Assembly (NCBI GenBank): GCA_002751075.1
Contig: NAOQ01000152.1
Coordinates: 84,907 to 133,066 of the forward strand
Direction: 5' to 3'
Source: Ichthyophonus hoferi
Lineage: Eukaryota; Opisthokonta; Ichthyosporea; Ichthyophonida; Ichthyophonidae
DNA: 48,160 nt
Part shown: piece after piece, positions 15,701 to 28,018 of the stretch
How the letters are laid out: each line of letters begins with the position of its first letter
Position numbering within the stretch: position 1 is the stretch's first letter
Notes under the pieces: generated by a model
Told to the model about the DNA's origin: nothing
Database searches by the model: none
The model's input: only the letters and a program-made list of their open reading frames with translations
Translations under genes and position numbers: made by a program

Positions 15701-18700
15701 AAATAAAACAATATATATATATATATATATATACAGTAACATGAAATATATAATAATTAAGATAACAAATTGGTAAGAATTGTAAAAATGTCTTGTAAAA
15801 CCGTATCCTAGTATATCAAATTAGTCAACTAACTGGCTTGACGCATTTAGGTAGGTAAAAATCTGAACCATAATAATTTATAAAGACATATATATGTATC
15901 ACCATTTATCTCATTTGTGTCTTACATCTTTTTCTCTAAGTTTCAAATTGCATTAACGGACTAGGCTAGTTCAATTAGCTGTCCACCTATATACCACGGA
16001 TTACTTATGTCATAAGGTCCAAATGACCAATTGTTATACTACTATGAAACCAAAACTGTAATAAATGAAATGTATGCAATATTATATAATATAATACCAT
16101 ACCATACATATATCTACTCTATCATAAGTAATGCAAAACATTGATAGATAATACATGGTGCTATATCATATCATCAGGTATCATTTACCAATCATTATGT
16201 TACTCTAAAACTGAAACTTTAAGAAATGGAAGGTATATACTAATATATAATACTATGCCATACCATACCATATATTTGCATACTCTATCATAAACAATGT
16301 AAATCATTGCCAGATAAGACATAGTGTTATATCATACCATTAGGTACCAATTGCCAATGATTATGCTATTATAAAACTAAAACCTTAATAAGTAGAATGT
16401 ATATAATATTATATCATACCATGCCATATATATATACTGTATCATAAGCACTGAAAAGCATTGATATATATATATAGTACATACTGTTACAACATGTTAT
16501 ATAATGCTATGGTATGAGTGTTAAAAAAGTGAAAAACGATCTAATCAAGCAATTGTGGTAAAGGAGATTACAACGCCACACAGGACAGAATAGATAATAT
16601 CATTGGTATACTTGGAGTTACTTATTTACTTACCTAACTACCTGTCTTTCTATCAACCTTCCTATTTAGCTACCTATCTATATACCTACACAACTAACTA
16701 ACTATCTAACTCTATATCCTATACCCATATACCTTATACACTTTACACTATACCCTATACCCTATATCTTATGTCCTATATCCCATACCCTATACACTAT
16801 ACTCTACACTCTATACCCTCTATCCATCTACCTTATATATTCTATACTATACCAAATATCCTGTACCCATATATCCTATACACTAAACCCGATGCACTGT
16901 ACTTTATACCCTATACCTGATAACCTATAACCTGTAACCTATGCCCATATACCCACTCTTACCATTGTGCTTGGTTCCACTGATATTCTTTTTGAACAGC
17001 AAGAAGCATTGGAATATAATTATGGCATAGACTATCCCCTCCAAATATATATTTCTATATACACACGAATACATATATAAGGACATATATTAGTACATGT
17101 ATGCATAACACCAACTATACGATTCATGTCTACAGGTACAGGAACTATGATGTATGTTACAACTGTGAATTTAGCCGCCATAGTATTACTTATGTATACC
17201 TATCATATTTGTTTACCCACACAATGAATCACATCCAGTGGGATGATACTATTACACATACAAACACACAAACACATTCATATGATGACATATAGGATTA
17301 GTACTACCTTGATATTTTATAGTGCATTATTTTATGCAGTAAAAATACATAGTCACATACACGTAGACACATTCCCTCTGCTCCTTTTAATTTTGCACTA
17401 TATACTATAATATAACTATGTACTACATACTTTACTATACATATACACTATATAGTCTACAATATATAAACTATCTACTATACTACACAAAAAGCAAGAC
17501 TATATACAACCACTTACTAATCATATGCTTAATCTTACCATATTTTTCCCTGTACTGTCTATCTATTTTTCGAATCTTCCATTACACTTACTGCTACATA
17601 TAAAAATATAATCTCTTCTTTCCTTGTTATCTCTACTATATATATATTATCATAAATGCTGTTATACTATGATACTATAATACCACTATCGTACTATCAT
17701 GGATATTATCATTCTATCATACATACATACATACTATCGTACCATCATACACACTACTGTCATTTCTTCTTTACTTATGTTTTATATTTTTTCCTGTTCC
17801 CTTCAGAACCAGTTGGACCAGGAGCCAACAGTGGTAATATAGCAAATGAACTGACTAGCCTTAACCAAACCAAACAAAGTTACTGTGGTGGTTGTTATGG
17901 GGCAGAGACCCTTAGTCGTCCCTGTTGCAATACTTGTGATGACGTCAGAAATGCGTACATGGAAAAACATTGGGCCATCACAGACTATAAAGGAATTGCA
18001 CAGGTATATATATGAGGTTGGTTGTTGGGGGTATAAAAGTTAACTATATATGTATTGTATATAATATAGTAGACGGGGGCAAGAGGAAAGGAGGGATATA
18101 AATATGATTGTAACTTAGAGAAAGAAGAGAATAGGTGGGTGGTAAATGGTAATAAACACTGCGTAAGTCAGTGATCTTACATCATATATAGGCTTTGGTT
18201 TCAAGAGCAAAATTGTAAAATATCTTTGTAACTTAATCATATATTTACACCAGCTTAGTAATATGTCACTCATTTTAATATATTTGGTATCAAAAAAATC
18301 ACACTAAGTCTACAAAGTATCACCTATATACTTATGTACCTATATTCCTATATATAAATATGAAGTAATATCTATAAAGACTTGTACACAAGACTTATAC
18401 ATATAAGAATATATGCATATATGCAAATGGGTTCATAATTTTATAAAAAACAAATAGAGGTTGAAAAATACTTATGAATGATAATAAGCAAGCCAAGTAT
18501 ATATGCTGCGATAGAGAAGAACTTGCATGTCAAATGGCAATAAAATTATATCATATTATATTATATCGCAATATATCATACTTTTCTACTTTATCTCGCA
18601 TGGGAATAGTATATTATATTATATTAATCACAGACTATATCACACTATATCATCATACCATATTACATACTATTATATTATCTCATGGCATATATAGAAA

Positions 18701-21700
18701 GAAACATGCATCTACAAAGGTGATAAGCAAGAGAAACTGTTTGGCATGGAGAGGCGAAAAAAAAGATAAGAGAACAGAGAGAAAGAAATCCATGTGATAA
18801 GAAATAACATATTAGCCATAGGGTCTTCATATGTTCTCAAGTATATATATGATAACTTAATATTTTTATTGCAAACTATAACTATCTCATTACACATTGG
18901 TATATGGTATGTACAAGTATTTATTTCCATGTTTTACTGTCTATCATATCATTATTATTATTTCCATTATACTATTATTATTATTATTATTACTATTATA
19001 CGCACTATCTGCACTATCCACATACTCCATCTTTTCTTTTTAACCTTTATTAGTCAATCAATCAATATCATCTCTACCCTCATCATATAACTATCATTAA
19101 CTACCGGATTATAGTGTGTGAAAGAAAGGTTCTTGGACGAAGCCAAGACCCAGGCACACGAAGGCTGTAACGTGTTTGGCCATCTAGTAGTTAATAAAGG
19201 TAAGAGAAATGAAAGGAAGAGGGGATGGAGGGGAAAGATAGATAATGCAATTTATCATAACATCACAAACATGGCTCATACGTACATGAAATGATACGCA
19301 ATAAATGATATAGAGGGGACTTCAATGAGAGGAATCCGAGTTTCAATAATTCGAATGTAAAGAAAATGAATAAGAACACATGTATGCTTGTTATTTGATT
19401 TGGTGTGATAAATATCTCAACAAACCCATTTTGTAATCAACTGGATGGACAAAAGCGTCTTTATGCCTCAAAGATTCTATACCCATTTACTATAAAGGAT
19501 GCATATATATACCGGCTATCCTGAAAGCCTCCGTATGAAGTGGCATGGGTGAGGGAGTATGTGAAAGTAAAAGTAGGGTGCTGTAATAGCTTTAGGTGCG
19601 TGTGCAGATAAAAATAAACACAAACATCAAGTCAACCAAAGCTATTGCTTGTATTCAATGATGAAATTTGCAAATATATGGCTCTTCTTAATTTTCTCTC
19701 TCCCCATCCCTCCCTTTTCCTGTCCAGTTCAAACGTGTCCTTCTTCATTGCTTCAATCTCTTATTTCTTTCCTCTTGTTTTAGAGTATTATAGACTAGCA
19801 TTTAGATTCATATATTTTAAAAATAATAATATTTATATTATTTATCAAGTCAGCGTCTAAATATTAAAATAATAAGTTGTACTTATATGGAATTACAACA
19901 ATAGCACTTCGTAGTATAATTAATATATTATAATATTAGGAAGTAAAAGTAATTAAACATGGTCCCCCCAAGTATGTTGTTTATTGGTTAGACCTGGCTT
20001 TAAATCTTAAAATAATGATACGATCCTAATACCTTATTGGATGGGCACGGGTTATAGCCTAAATGAAAAATAATATTAAAATCATGATAAGATTATATTA
20101 TTGGTGATGTCAGGTGCTAAATAATGAAACATGGGTATATAATTCCGTTACATTGCAATACAATGTTAACACAACGCAGTGGCAGGAAATTTTCACTTTG
20201 CCCCAGGTAAGAGCTTCCAGAATCGTCATGTGCACGTACATGATATAGACAGTCTGAAACACGTCGTCTTTAATATGAGTCACACCATACACAGACTATC
20301 GTTTGGCAACGAGCATTCAGGTGCGTGTATAAAAATATATACACGTATTTGTACATAGTACATCTACGTATACCTGTATAGTGTGCAGAGATAATAAGTC
20401 ATTTCAAATCATATTATACAGTCCAGATAACTCATTGTTTAGGCATATTGCATAGCATAGGACAAACCCTGTTCATTTGTTTAAGAAGAAAAAATATATC
20501 TTATCATATCTGTACTTCGTGTACGAAAGGGACACGTTAAAACGTCCTTCACTCGGTATTCTCTCCTAAATTTATAGGTCAGGAACAATCCTACCTGGGC
20601 GAGAGTAGTAGACACTTCTTACTGGCTACTCATTAAACCAATAGTACGCCACATGTAATATTGAACACTTTAGTGGCTCACTGGAGGCTTTTGATGACGG
20701 AATAGTATTTTTATCTACCAATGGGATTTTCTGAGCTGTCTCAAGCCAGAGCAATCATTTAGGACCTTTAGTGTTATGCATTTAGTAATGAATGAGATCT
20801 AGATGACAATCACATGGAAATCAAGATCAAGGAATGTGTTTTGGAGCATATTTTATAACCAATTAGTATCAGTAATTTAAACGCGAGCTATTTATTTGGT
20901 GTATATTTTGTATGGGGAAAAAAAACAAGAGAAGGAAAACATAGTGAACACCATAGTAATCTTAGATCAGTGCTCACCCGATCCTGCTGAGCTGAACACC
21001 TTTTAGTAATGATGGTCAATTGTATTATGTACTTGTAACAGATATGTATATAAGGCTTATATTATATTATTGAAAGGTAGGGGAAAATATCAATTACAGG
21101 AATTATAAATCCCCTGGATGGTGCACACAGGATTTCTGCAAAGGGTAAGTATACAGTTTTATTTCATTCGCATACATACGCATTATCATTATTATCATTA
21201 TTTATATTTACAAAGGTTAAGTCACATTACCTCCGGTTTGTTAAAGCGTTGCACAAAATACCTTTATAAAACTTTAGTCTCATCACTGGACTTTGATATT
21301 ATTAAGCCCACTACTCGCGGTGCGGTGTAAAAACAAAGCAAATGATTCTTTAACCCACACCCTACTATGTATTATAAGCATAAATAATATTTTCTCTTTG
21401 ATGTTTTATGTTGTCTATGTCTAATATATATCTAATAACCCCTTTTAACCTAGCCATTCTCCTTTGTTCTCTTCCAACCTTATAATACATGAGCCAACAT
21501 AGCAAATTCAATTAAAAATTCCTATATTAGGCTATTTGATCATTAATTTTAACTACAATTATCTAGAGCTCTAGTGGACCTAGTTGATCACACTGATCGG
21601 GAAACGTATCAATTTATCATTGTACACACACACATATATATATATATATAATAGTCATCTCTCTTCTTTCTTTCAACCTTTCGACCTTATTGTTTATGTT

Positions 21701-24700
21701 TTTTATATTGTTTTTACTTTACTCTCTCGTTATCGTTTTGTTTTGTTGTCCCTTAATTGCCATTCTAATTATGCTTTAGCTCTCTCCCCGGCTCAACAAT
21801 TACTTTGTTAACAGCACCAAGTATACCATGTTAATTATGTTTACAATCATATTATATTTTTGTACATTTTCTCTTTCATACCCGACGGATAACATATCCA
21901 CATAGATTGAAGCCAATCCAAGGTAATAATTGTAAAAACCAGGTCAAGACAAAACAAAACAAAAATCTATGTATAATATCATCATTCAACTCAGTGAGTA
22001 GTATATTATACAATAATACTATTATACTATATTGGATTAGATTGTATTTTATTATATTACACTATTATACTGGATTATATTATATTATATTATTGCATTA
22101 TATTATATTGAATCTCGGTCTTAGACATCATGAATCCCTACAATCGATTGCCGATTGATTGCTATAAACAATGCCTGATTGCTGATCAATGTTTCTTTTT
22201 ATCCTAACAAAATTTACAGACTATGAGTTATCCATATTGAAACGGTAAAATATAGAGTAAATATACTCTGTCTTTATCTTAAACCGTTACCCTTACAATA
22301 ACGCATGTCTGTTGGCGGACTATAGTGTAAACAAAACTAGATACCCTCTATCAACCACACAGAGGTTAATTTATGCTACGTTACACGTGGTATAATGCGG
22401 TGAGACTGAATTAAAATTAAATTGTGATTTGATAGATAATCTTTACTATTTGATTAATGGCAGATAATAAATCAATAGATTATATGTTATATTTTAATAT
22501 AAATAAATTAAGGAATAAGGCATTATTCAAAGGTATTACTCATGTTCTAGTATACCCTTTTACCCAAACTCTCAATTAGTCAACATCATAATTCTACATA
22601 TTTTATTTCATCTTAATATAGTCAAGTATTTTTTATACCATATCATGTGGTATTATATTTTATTATATGTTATTAGCTGATTAGGCCATTATTTCAGTGG
22701 CGATGATGTACCAATATTTTCTTAAAGTGGTACCCACTTTGTATATTGTACCTGATGACCAGGTGAGAATGTAAACTTTACCTTTTCTCCTTGTATTTAG
22801 GGCCTCTTGTATAGTGTTGTAACCGTTCATATATACATACTTACCTATTGATATATCTATTGATAAGTATTGGGTTTTATTATTATCGAAGTCAAAATTT
22901 CAGGCCAATACAATTTTATATCCAGGGTAATAATTACTATGTTAAATGATGCACTATAGTTTTATATACACCAATTCATAGACAGGGCCCTGTTAGCTGA
23001 TTAACAGCAGTAAATATGAGTATTGCAATTAACAATAGCACAAATCCAGGCTTAATTGTGGTAGTGGTAGTGGTATAATAATAATAACAACAATAACAAT
23101 AGAAGTACTAGAAATAATAATAACAATAATAATGATTTTACCAATAATAAGACTAATAAATGTACTTTTCCGTTAAAATTGAAATGGAGAAAGCCTAATG
23201 AAAACTTATTATATGCAAAATTTATTATTATAGGGCAATACTCCATTAAAATGTATTTAGTTTTTTATTATTTTTTAAAAATATATATTTTAAAAAGCAT
23301 TGGATTGTATATTTGTATATGTACAAACACATATTTTATCTGGTGTGTTATTTGGTATTGGTACCCCAAATAAATTAGTGTTATAGTGTTAAAATATTAT
23401 AATATTATAGTATTATAATGTTATATAAATACTATGCATCATTGATTGATTCAGTAATAGGTAGGGGCTTTATGACCTAGGAATATATACTCTGGCCTAC
23501 CGAGTCTAGTTAATAGCATCAATCATATTCGACAAGATTTTGCAATATATGTATTATTGAAATGGTAACATATAAGGCGCTGGACCATGTGTAATACATT
23601 ACAATAATTCCTTAATTATTAATTTATTTGTATTAGAATATAAAATATAGTATATTTATGTATTATGTACTATTAATCAATATTAAGCATTGTTTAGCTA
23701 ACATGAATGATAATAGAGAAATCATCTATCAAATTGAAGTAGTAATGATACAGATTGAAATTAATTCCTGTATGCCATATTATATTAGGTATACAGTTTG
23801 TTGGAACATGTGCACATGCATACATTTTATACATGCATACAATGCATACATACATATATACACAAATACGTACATACATAAAATTTGACACTTCAACATT
23901 ACATCACACTAACCGATTTACTCACTAGCAACCAGTACTTAGAACACTGGGCAATAATACCATTATTATATTACCGGGGCGTAATAATCAATGTAAAGGA
24001 ATTTATATATATATTTATTGAGTTTTTATTTGTCTACAATATATATTTATATTCATCTTTACAATACTTGGTAAGTAATCAATAACCAATAACACATATG
24101 AGGATGGAATTTTAATTTTAATTTTATTCTTACTCTTTAGTCGAAAATGATGTTGTCATACGTTTATATTTATTTTTATTATATATATATATATATTAAC
24201 ATGATTTAACAAAACAAACGCACCAATAATCAACTATAAAGCCAGTGAGAACCAATCAATTTTCATCTAGCCTACACGAGACAACCATTAATTATGATAA
24301 AGGAGATAGAGGCCTCCCAGGTAATCGATCTAACACACACACGTATATATATGTTCTATATGCATTATATAATATTAGATTACATGTACGTATTAATATA
24401 TGATATAAGTATATGTATGACTTTATATTATAATTATTGCAACCATTACTGTGTTACTAAAATCGTATTAATTTATTCCTAAAATAAGTACGTATTGTAT
24501 GTAATATAACATGTTAGTAATAAATTTTACTTCTAGTGGGGAAGTAATGGATATGATAAGATACTTTTAGTTTTATAAATAGGGGGTTACATTACCATTA
24601 ACCTATATATATACATATTATTACGTATTACAATTATAATTGCCACAACCATTTTCTAATTGAACGCACAATAGTATTGTGTGCATGCCTGCGTTTATGT

Positions 24701-25469
24701 GTTTACGTATACAAAGGATACACACACATATATATAATTGATGTTATATTTGGTCATGAAAATATTTTTTAATGCACATGTATATGTATGTATGATACTA
24801 TGTATAATATTATGTAAAACAATATGTACGATAGTATGTATGCTAGCATGTATACTAATATGTATAATAGTACGTATAATAATATATATAATGGTAAGTA
24901 TAATAATAAGATACTATGATATATATATGCATTTCTGCGTAATATACCTGCATACACATCTAATATATATATGCGTAACTAATGCGGAACACAATATTAT
25001 TATATAAAAAGCCTCTAGGCTTATCACATAGACCTTATATAATCATTACACAGTCACACCTACACCAATCCAATATACATATTGCATTCTTTAAAAGTTA
25101 ATTAATTAAGAATTGGTATTAATTAATTAGTTCCAACCGACGTGTATACAGTGTCTTTGTTTGGCTTATACATTCATATATACGTAAATACTATAAACTA
25201 TTATATACTATCATAATAAGGAAACATATACCTTGTACACTAATCTGATTGGCCCCTTCTGACCAATCACCTCCCTAGGTCTGTTCTTCAACTATGAGTT
25301 ATCTCCAATCCTAGTGCGTATTACTAAAAAACGAAGATCGTTTACCTACTTCCTGACGAATGTATGTGCCATTGTCGGTGGAGTGTTTACCGTGGCTGGC
25401 ATTATTGATTCTACTGTATACCAATCCAGGTGTTATTTTAAAAGGGGTCTGAGCAAGAACAATAATTAG
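12785..25469 (+). CDS. ERV46: ERV46/ERGIC3-type ER-Golgi cargo receptor, 10 exons
   Basis: Membrane protein of COPII vesicles that cycles between ER and Golgi and, with Erv41, recovers cargo. Exons: 12785-12917, 14000-14158, 15152-15289, 17807-18003, 19115-19199, 20180-20320, 21100-21144, 22698-22762, 24242-24320, 25279-25469. All joins keep frame at GT-AG sites and give 410 residues (human ERGIC3 has 383). Seen in order: the N-terminal FNALKSIDAYPKTMEDFSVKT, a membrane span at about 45-65, the lumenal SVDAMDMFGAQQFDV, YCGGCYGAE with RPCCNTCDDVR (paired cysteines), EGCNVFGHLVVNKVAGNFHF, the HVHVHD stretch, MMYQYFLKVVPTLY, RTNQFS, NYELSPILVRITKKRRSFTY, and a second span at about 367-390. The last exon is read through a weak possible donor at 25438 to a KRGLSKNNN end, so the C-terminus is less certain. 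The gene spans 12.7 kb because its introns are repeat-rich. Confidence 0.95.
13538..13916 (+). mobile_element. Solo LTR, family A, copy 3 (in ERV46 intron 1)
   Basis: Begins TGTTGGAGTATGC and ends CGTTTCTACA, flanked on both sides by the same five bases ACTTG (13533-13537 and 13917-13921). Its body matches the other family A repeats. A poly-T run of about 16 lies inside at 13616-13632. This is the cleanest copy for defining the ends. It lies in the same orientation as the host gene. Confidence 0.8.
16010..16500. repeat. Tandem repeat of about 161-166 bp, three copies (ERV46 intron 3)
   Basis: The landmark CCAAT(T/C/G)(A/G)TTAT recurs at about 16027, 16188 and 16354. Each copy is followed by ACTxxxAAAC, a TAATATATAATA-like stretch, CCATACCATA, ACTCTATCATAAG and CATTGATAGATA. 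Copies are diverged by substitutions and small gaps. No reading frame is conserved. Confidence 0.75.
16620..16960. repeat. Degenerate ACCCTATA / ACCTA-rich tract (ERV46 intron 3)
   Basis: One strand is almost free of G and made of short variants of TACCTA, then ACCCTATACCCTATA, repeated irregularly for about 340 bp. It resembles, but does not equal, telomere-like repeats (Plasmodium-type telomeres are CCCT(A/G)AA). It may be simple-sequence expansion. Confidence 0.6.
22235..22560 (-). mobile_element. LTR-like repeat, family A, copy 4, inverted (ERV46 intron 7)
   Basis: Reverse-strand copy: starting with ATTGAAACGGTAAAATATAG on the plus strand, then the GTTGGCGGACTATAGTGTAAAC block, and ending near CATGTTCTAG at 22550. 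It is opposite in orientation to the host gene. No clear target duplication remains. Confidence 0.65.
23075..23160. repeat. AAT/AAC-rich simple repeat (ERV46 intron 8)
   Basis: A run of AATAATAAC triplets with interruptions, preceded by GTGGTAGTG repeats. No coding meaning is seen. Confidence 0.6.
23570..23800 (+). mobile_element. LTR-like repeat, family A, 5' part only (copy 5, ERV46 intron 8)
   Basis: Contains the left part of the family: ACCATGTGTAATACATTACA, AATTCCTTAATTATT, CTATTAATCAATATTAAGCA, the ATAATGATACAGATTGAAAT block and GCCATATTATATTAGGTATA. It stops at the ATACAGTTTG position. The right-hand part is missing. Confidence 0.55.
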
Positions 25470-25813
25470 CAACTTTATTTCCTTGTTTAAAATACCTTGT
25501 TGTCCTATGTAATATATGATAATATAATAAAATGTAAAATAATCCGATGTGATATATCTCTGTAATCAACATATTATTAAAGAAAACTCCATAGCATTGA
25601 GCATACATATATGCATACATACATACATGCCCAATTCTTACGGTAAATAAAGATGAATCTATCATTGAAAATATAGCATTGATATGGAAGGGGGGTGTTG
25701 CGAAATAAATTTTTTTATATATTCACTCTTAATCTCTTACTTGCTTGTTTGAATTAAGCATATTCCATACATTCCCCGTAATTTATACATACCAATTCAA
25801 CTAATTTTGTTAT

Positions 25814-26205
25814 TTAATAAAGTAATTTGTAGTAGCTCCAGTGACTTGTCCACAGGGCTCCAATTGAACGTTGCGTAATAGTTGTTCTCACTGGGCTAGC
25901 GGTATTAATAGCTAATTGGTCTGATCTGTCCTCAAGACTCAGTTGAAGTAGCAAAAGTCCTATATAAAGGCACATATGCCAAATCTCTGAGCAGTTGCTG
26001 TAGCAGTAATACCTCTGTTTTAATTCAAATAGAATTAATGCTTTTATATGCTTAGGTGCCAATGTGGATATTGTGCAAGAAGACTGATCAGTAAGGAGGG
26101 CTATTATATTACGATGTAAATAATAACCATTTTCATATTCCATGTTAGTAAGCAGTTCTCTGACTCCTAGAAGGGCGAGACATCTGTGCACTGATTCTTG
26201 TGCTT
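25814..26205 (-). mobile_element. Unclassified multicopy element, segment C, copy 1
   Basis: Alignable with 33880-34275 (same strand) and, inverted, with 27040-27330. On the minus strand a 125-codon open frame covers it. The block LSLEDRSD is recognisable in all three copies, which suggests descent from a coding sequence and not a host exon. I do not recognise the protein family. It lies just downstream of the ERV46 stop and facing it. Confidence 0.6.
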
Positions 26206-26329
26206 AACTGCTAATGGTGAAAAAGACATTACAATACGCAATAACGATTACAATATAATGCGCCAATTATATATACATATTATGATATTGTTTAATAAAA
26301 TAATAAATCCAAAATAGTGTGTTACGAGC

Positions 26330-26640
26330 GGCTTCACATTTAAGGGAATGAGCCATTTATTGGTTGTTTCCGTTTCCTTTTACCTTTTCCCGATCTTTTT
26401 TTTTATCATGGGTGTTAACCCTAGTTAGCACCACATAGCTGTAATGATTAATCTAAATGGGGCTAATCGTAAAGATTTGTACTAACTAATACAATTCACA
26501 GATCACTGAGACCTTCTCAGATTATCTGATCTTATTTCAATCATCTATTACTATTGTACACTTATTTGAATGACTCTTTAGCGAATTACCTCATTCATGT
26601 AAGTGTTGATCTAATATTGGTTGATTAAGTAACGTTTATA
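26330..26640 (+). repeat. Dispersed non-coding repeat, family E, copy 1
   Basis: Shares TAATCTAAATGGGGC, AAAGATT(C/T)xTA, TCTGATCTTATTTC, TTTGAATGGCTCTTTAGC and AATTACCTCATTxATGTAAG with 37000-37290, 37765-37975 and, in part, 33660-33760. It always lies next to the unclassified coding element, so it may be that element's terminal or untranslated region. Confidence 0.6.
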
Positions 26641-26900
26641 ATCAGATGAGTAAGGGTTTGCATTAGATTCAGCAGAGGACCCTTCGAATCACTCCACTAG
26701 ATTCGATTCTGAGTCAGAGTCTCCACACTTGTATGAGATAAGATCTTGTCGTCAATTTCCTATGCTGAATTTATGTGCAAACCAACCGCTCTTTGCGAAT
26801 TATCGCTATCAATGGAAATGGATGCCTTGCCAGTATTTACGATACCAGTGGTAGTAGGGATCTGTGTGTTGTGAATGGAGATAGAAGCAACTATCTCTTA
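26640..26900. mobile_element. Unclassified multicopy element, segment D, short facing pieces
   Basis: A plus-strand piece (about 26640-26720) and a minus-strand piece (about 26770-26900) of the D segment face each other. The minus piece still shows ASISIDSDNS, the block that precedes KRVRVGVN in other copies. It is broken and old. Confidence 0.5.
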
Positions 26901-27039
26901 ATAAACACAGGTAATGACGTTTAAGCCATCATGTAACAAAGCTTTGCATTTCTCATATATATCTTAATGATTAGAAGGTACTTGACCTGTATTTTATAAG
27001 CATTATATCTTTATTGTAGTATCTATTCCACCATTGGCA

Positions 27040-27340
27040 CTTGAGTACAATATCTAGTCCCCAGATCTCCAGCTCCTCCAGGAATCAGAGAATTGTTTAC
27101 TAAAATTAAATAGTAATAATACTTATTCATTATATCATAATATAACACTTCTTGCTGATTGCAATTTCTACGAGTACATAAGTACATCAAATCAACGTTT
27201 TCCTCTGAACTAGAACAAATGTATCTCTATTACAGCAAGTTTTCCAGAGTCTACTTACACGCTTTCTACAAAACCCCTACCACTGCAGCTGAGTCTTGAA
27301 GACAAATCAGACCAATTTAGCAATTTCTACCACTAGCCCA
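27040..27340 (+). mobile_element. Unclassified multicopy element, segment C, copy 2
   Basis: Plus-strand relative of the C segment at 25814-26205, with the shared LSLEDKSD block near 27290 and the ATCAGAGAATTGTTTACTAA stretch near 27085. It is degenerate. Confidence 0.55.
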
Positions 27341-27389
27341 AGTATGAAATACTTTTACAAAAAATCAATTATCAGCAACAGATCATTAG

Positions 27390-27770
27390 TCACTTAGTGC
27401 TTCTCTGATATAATGGAACTGAACAGTGAGTGAGACAGTATTTATTTTTTGGAGTACACATCTTACTACATAGTTTTATAGTGCATATATTGCCTCCACG
27501 CAACAATATTCTCCTAGTATCAAAACCCAGTCCCTTCATAGATGCTTCAATGTATGCCATTCGTGGGGTTGTTGCAGCCTTGTTGACAAATTTATTTTCA
27601 GTTGATGAGAGTGTGCATATTGTTGGTTTTAAAAAGTTCCAATCTAGCAACCCTTTAGCAGGAATTGATAGAAACTTGAGGGTCATTTGGTTCACCTACA
27701 GATGTAACAATGAAGGTTGGGGTTACTTATTGATGAAAATCAAAAAATCCATATTATCAAACAAGTAAAA
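27390..27770. other. Unrecognised open region, both strands, near the SCP gene 3' side
   Basis: About 300 bases are open on both strands (112 codons on plus from 27430, 101 codons on minus from 27695) and less AT-rich than the surroundings. Neither product is recognised. It could be an element remnant, since it adjoins segment C, or a further exon of the SCP gene on the minus strand, although no matching splice join is obvious. From 27771 to 28018 nothing further is seen. Confidence 0.3.
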
Positions 27771-28018
27771 GGGATAATTCATTTGACAGGTACCATGGTT
27801 GATTTTAAAAATACATTATAGTAATTACTAGTCAGTCCTTTCTAAGCAAAAAAACTTCTTCAAAAATAATATCAGTATAAGTACATAAAAAAATATACTG
27901 TCCCATTCCTAACTGCATTACATTATCTCTTATTGGTTTGGACTATTTTTTCTTGTATTGATGCTTAATAACACAACATAAGGTTATTTTATATCAATCC
28001 TTTCAATCCAACTTTCTT

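Noticed and set aside
17101-17295. Open frame of 64 codons in ERV46 intron 3
   Set aside because: Composition is Tyr/His/Thr-rich from simple repeats; exon 4 joins exon 3 without it.
23694-25007. Several 60-90-codon open frames in the last ERV46 introns
   Set aside because: They are low-complexity Ile/Tyr/Met strings arising from TATA- and ATGT-rich sequence, lie inside introns, and show no family similarity.
26670-26720. TTCGAATC stretch resembling a tRNA T-loop
   Set aside because: No acceptor stem or anticodon arm fits, and the sequence is a copy of the D segment seen at 36.9 kb.
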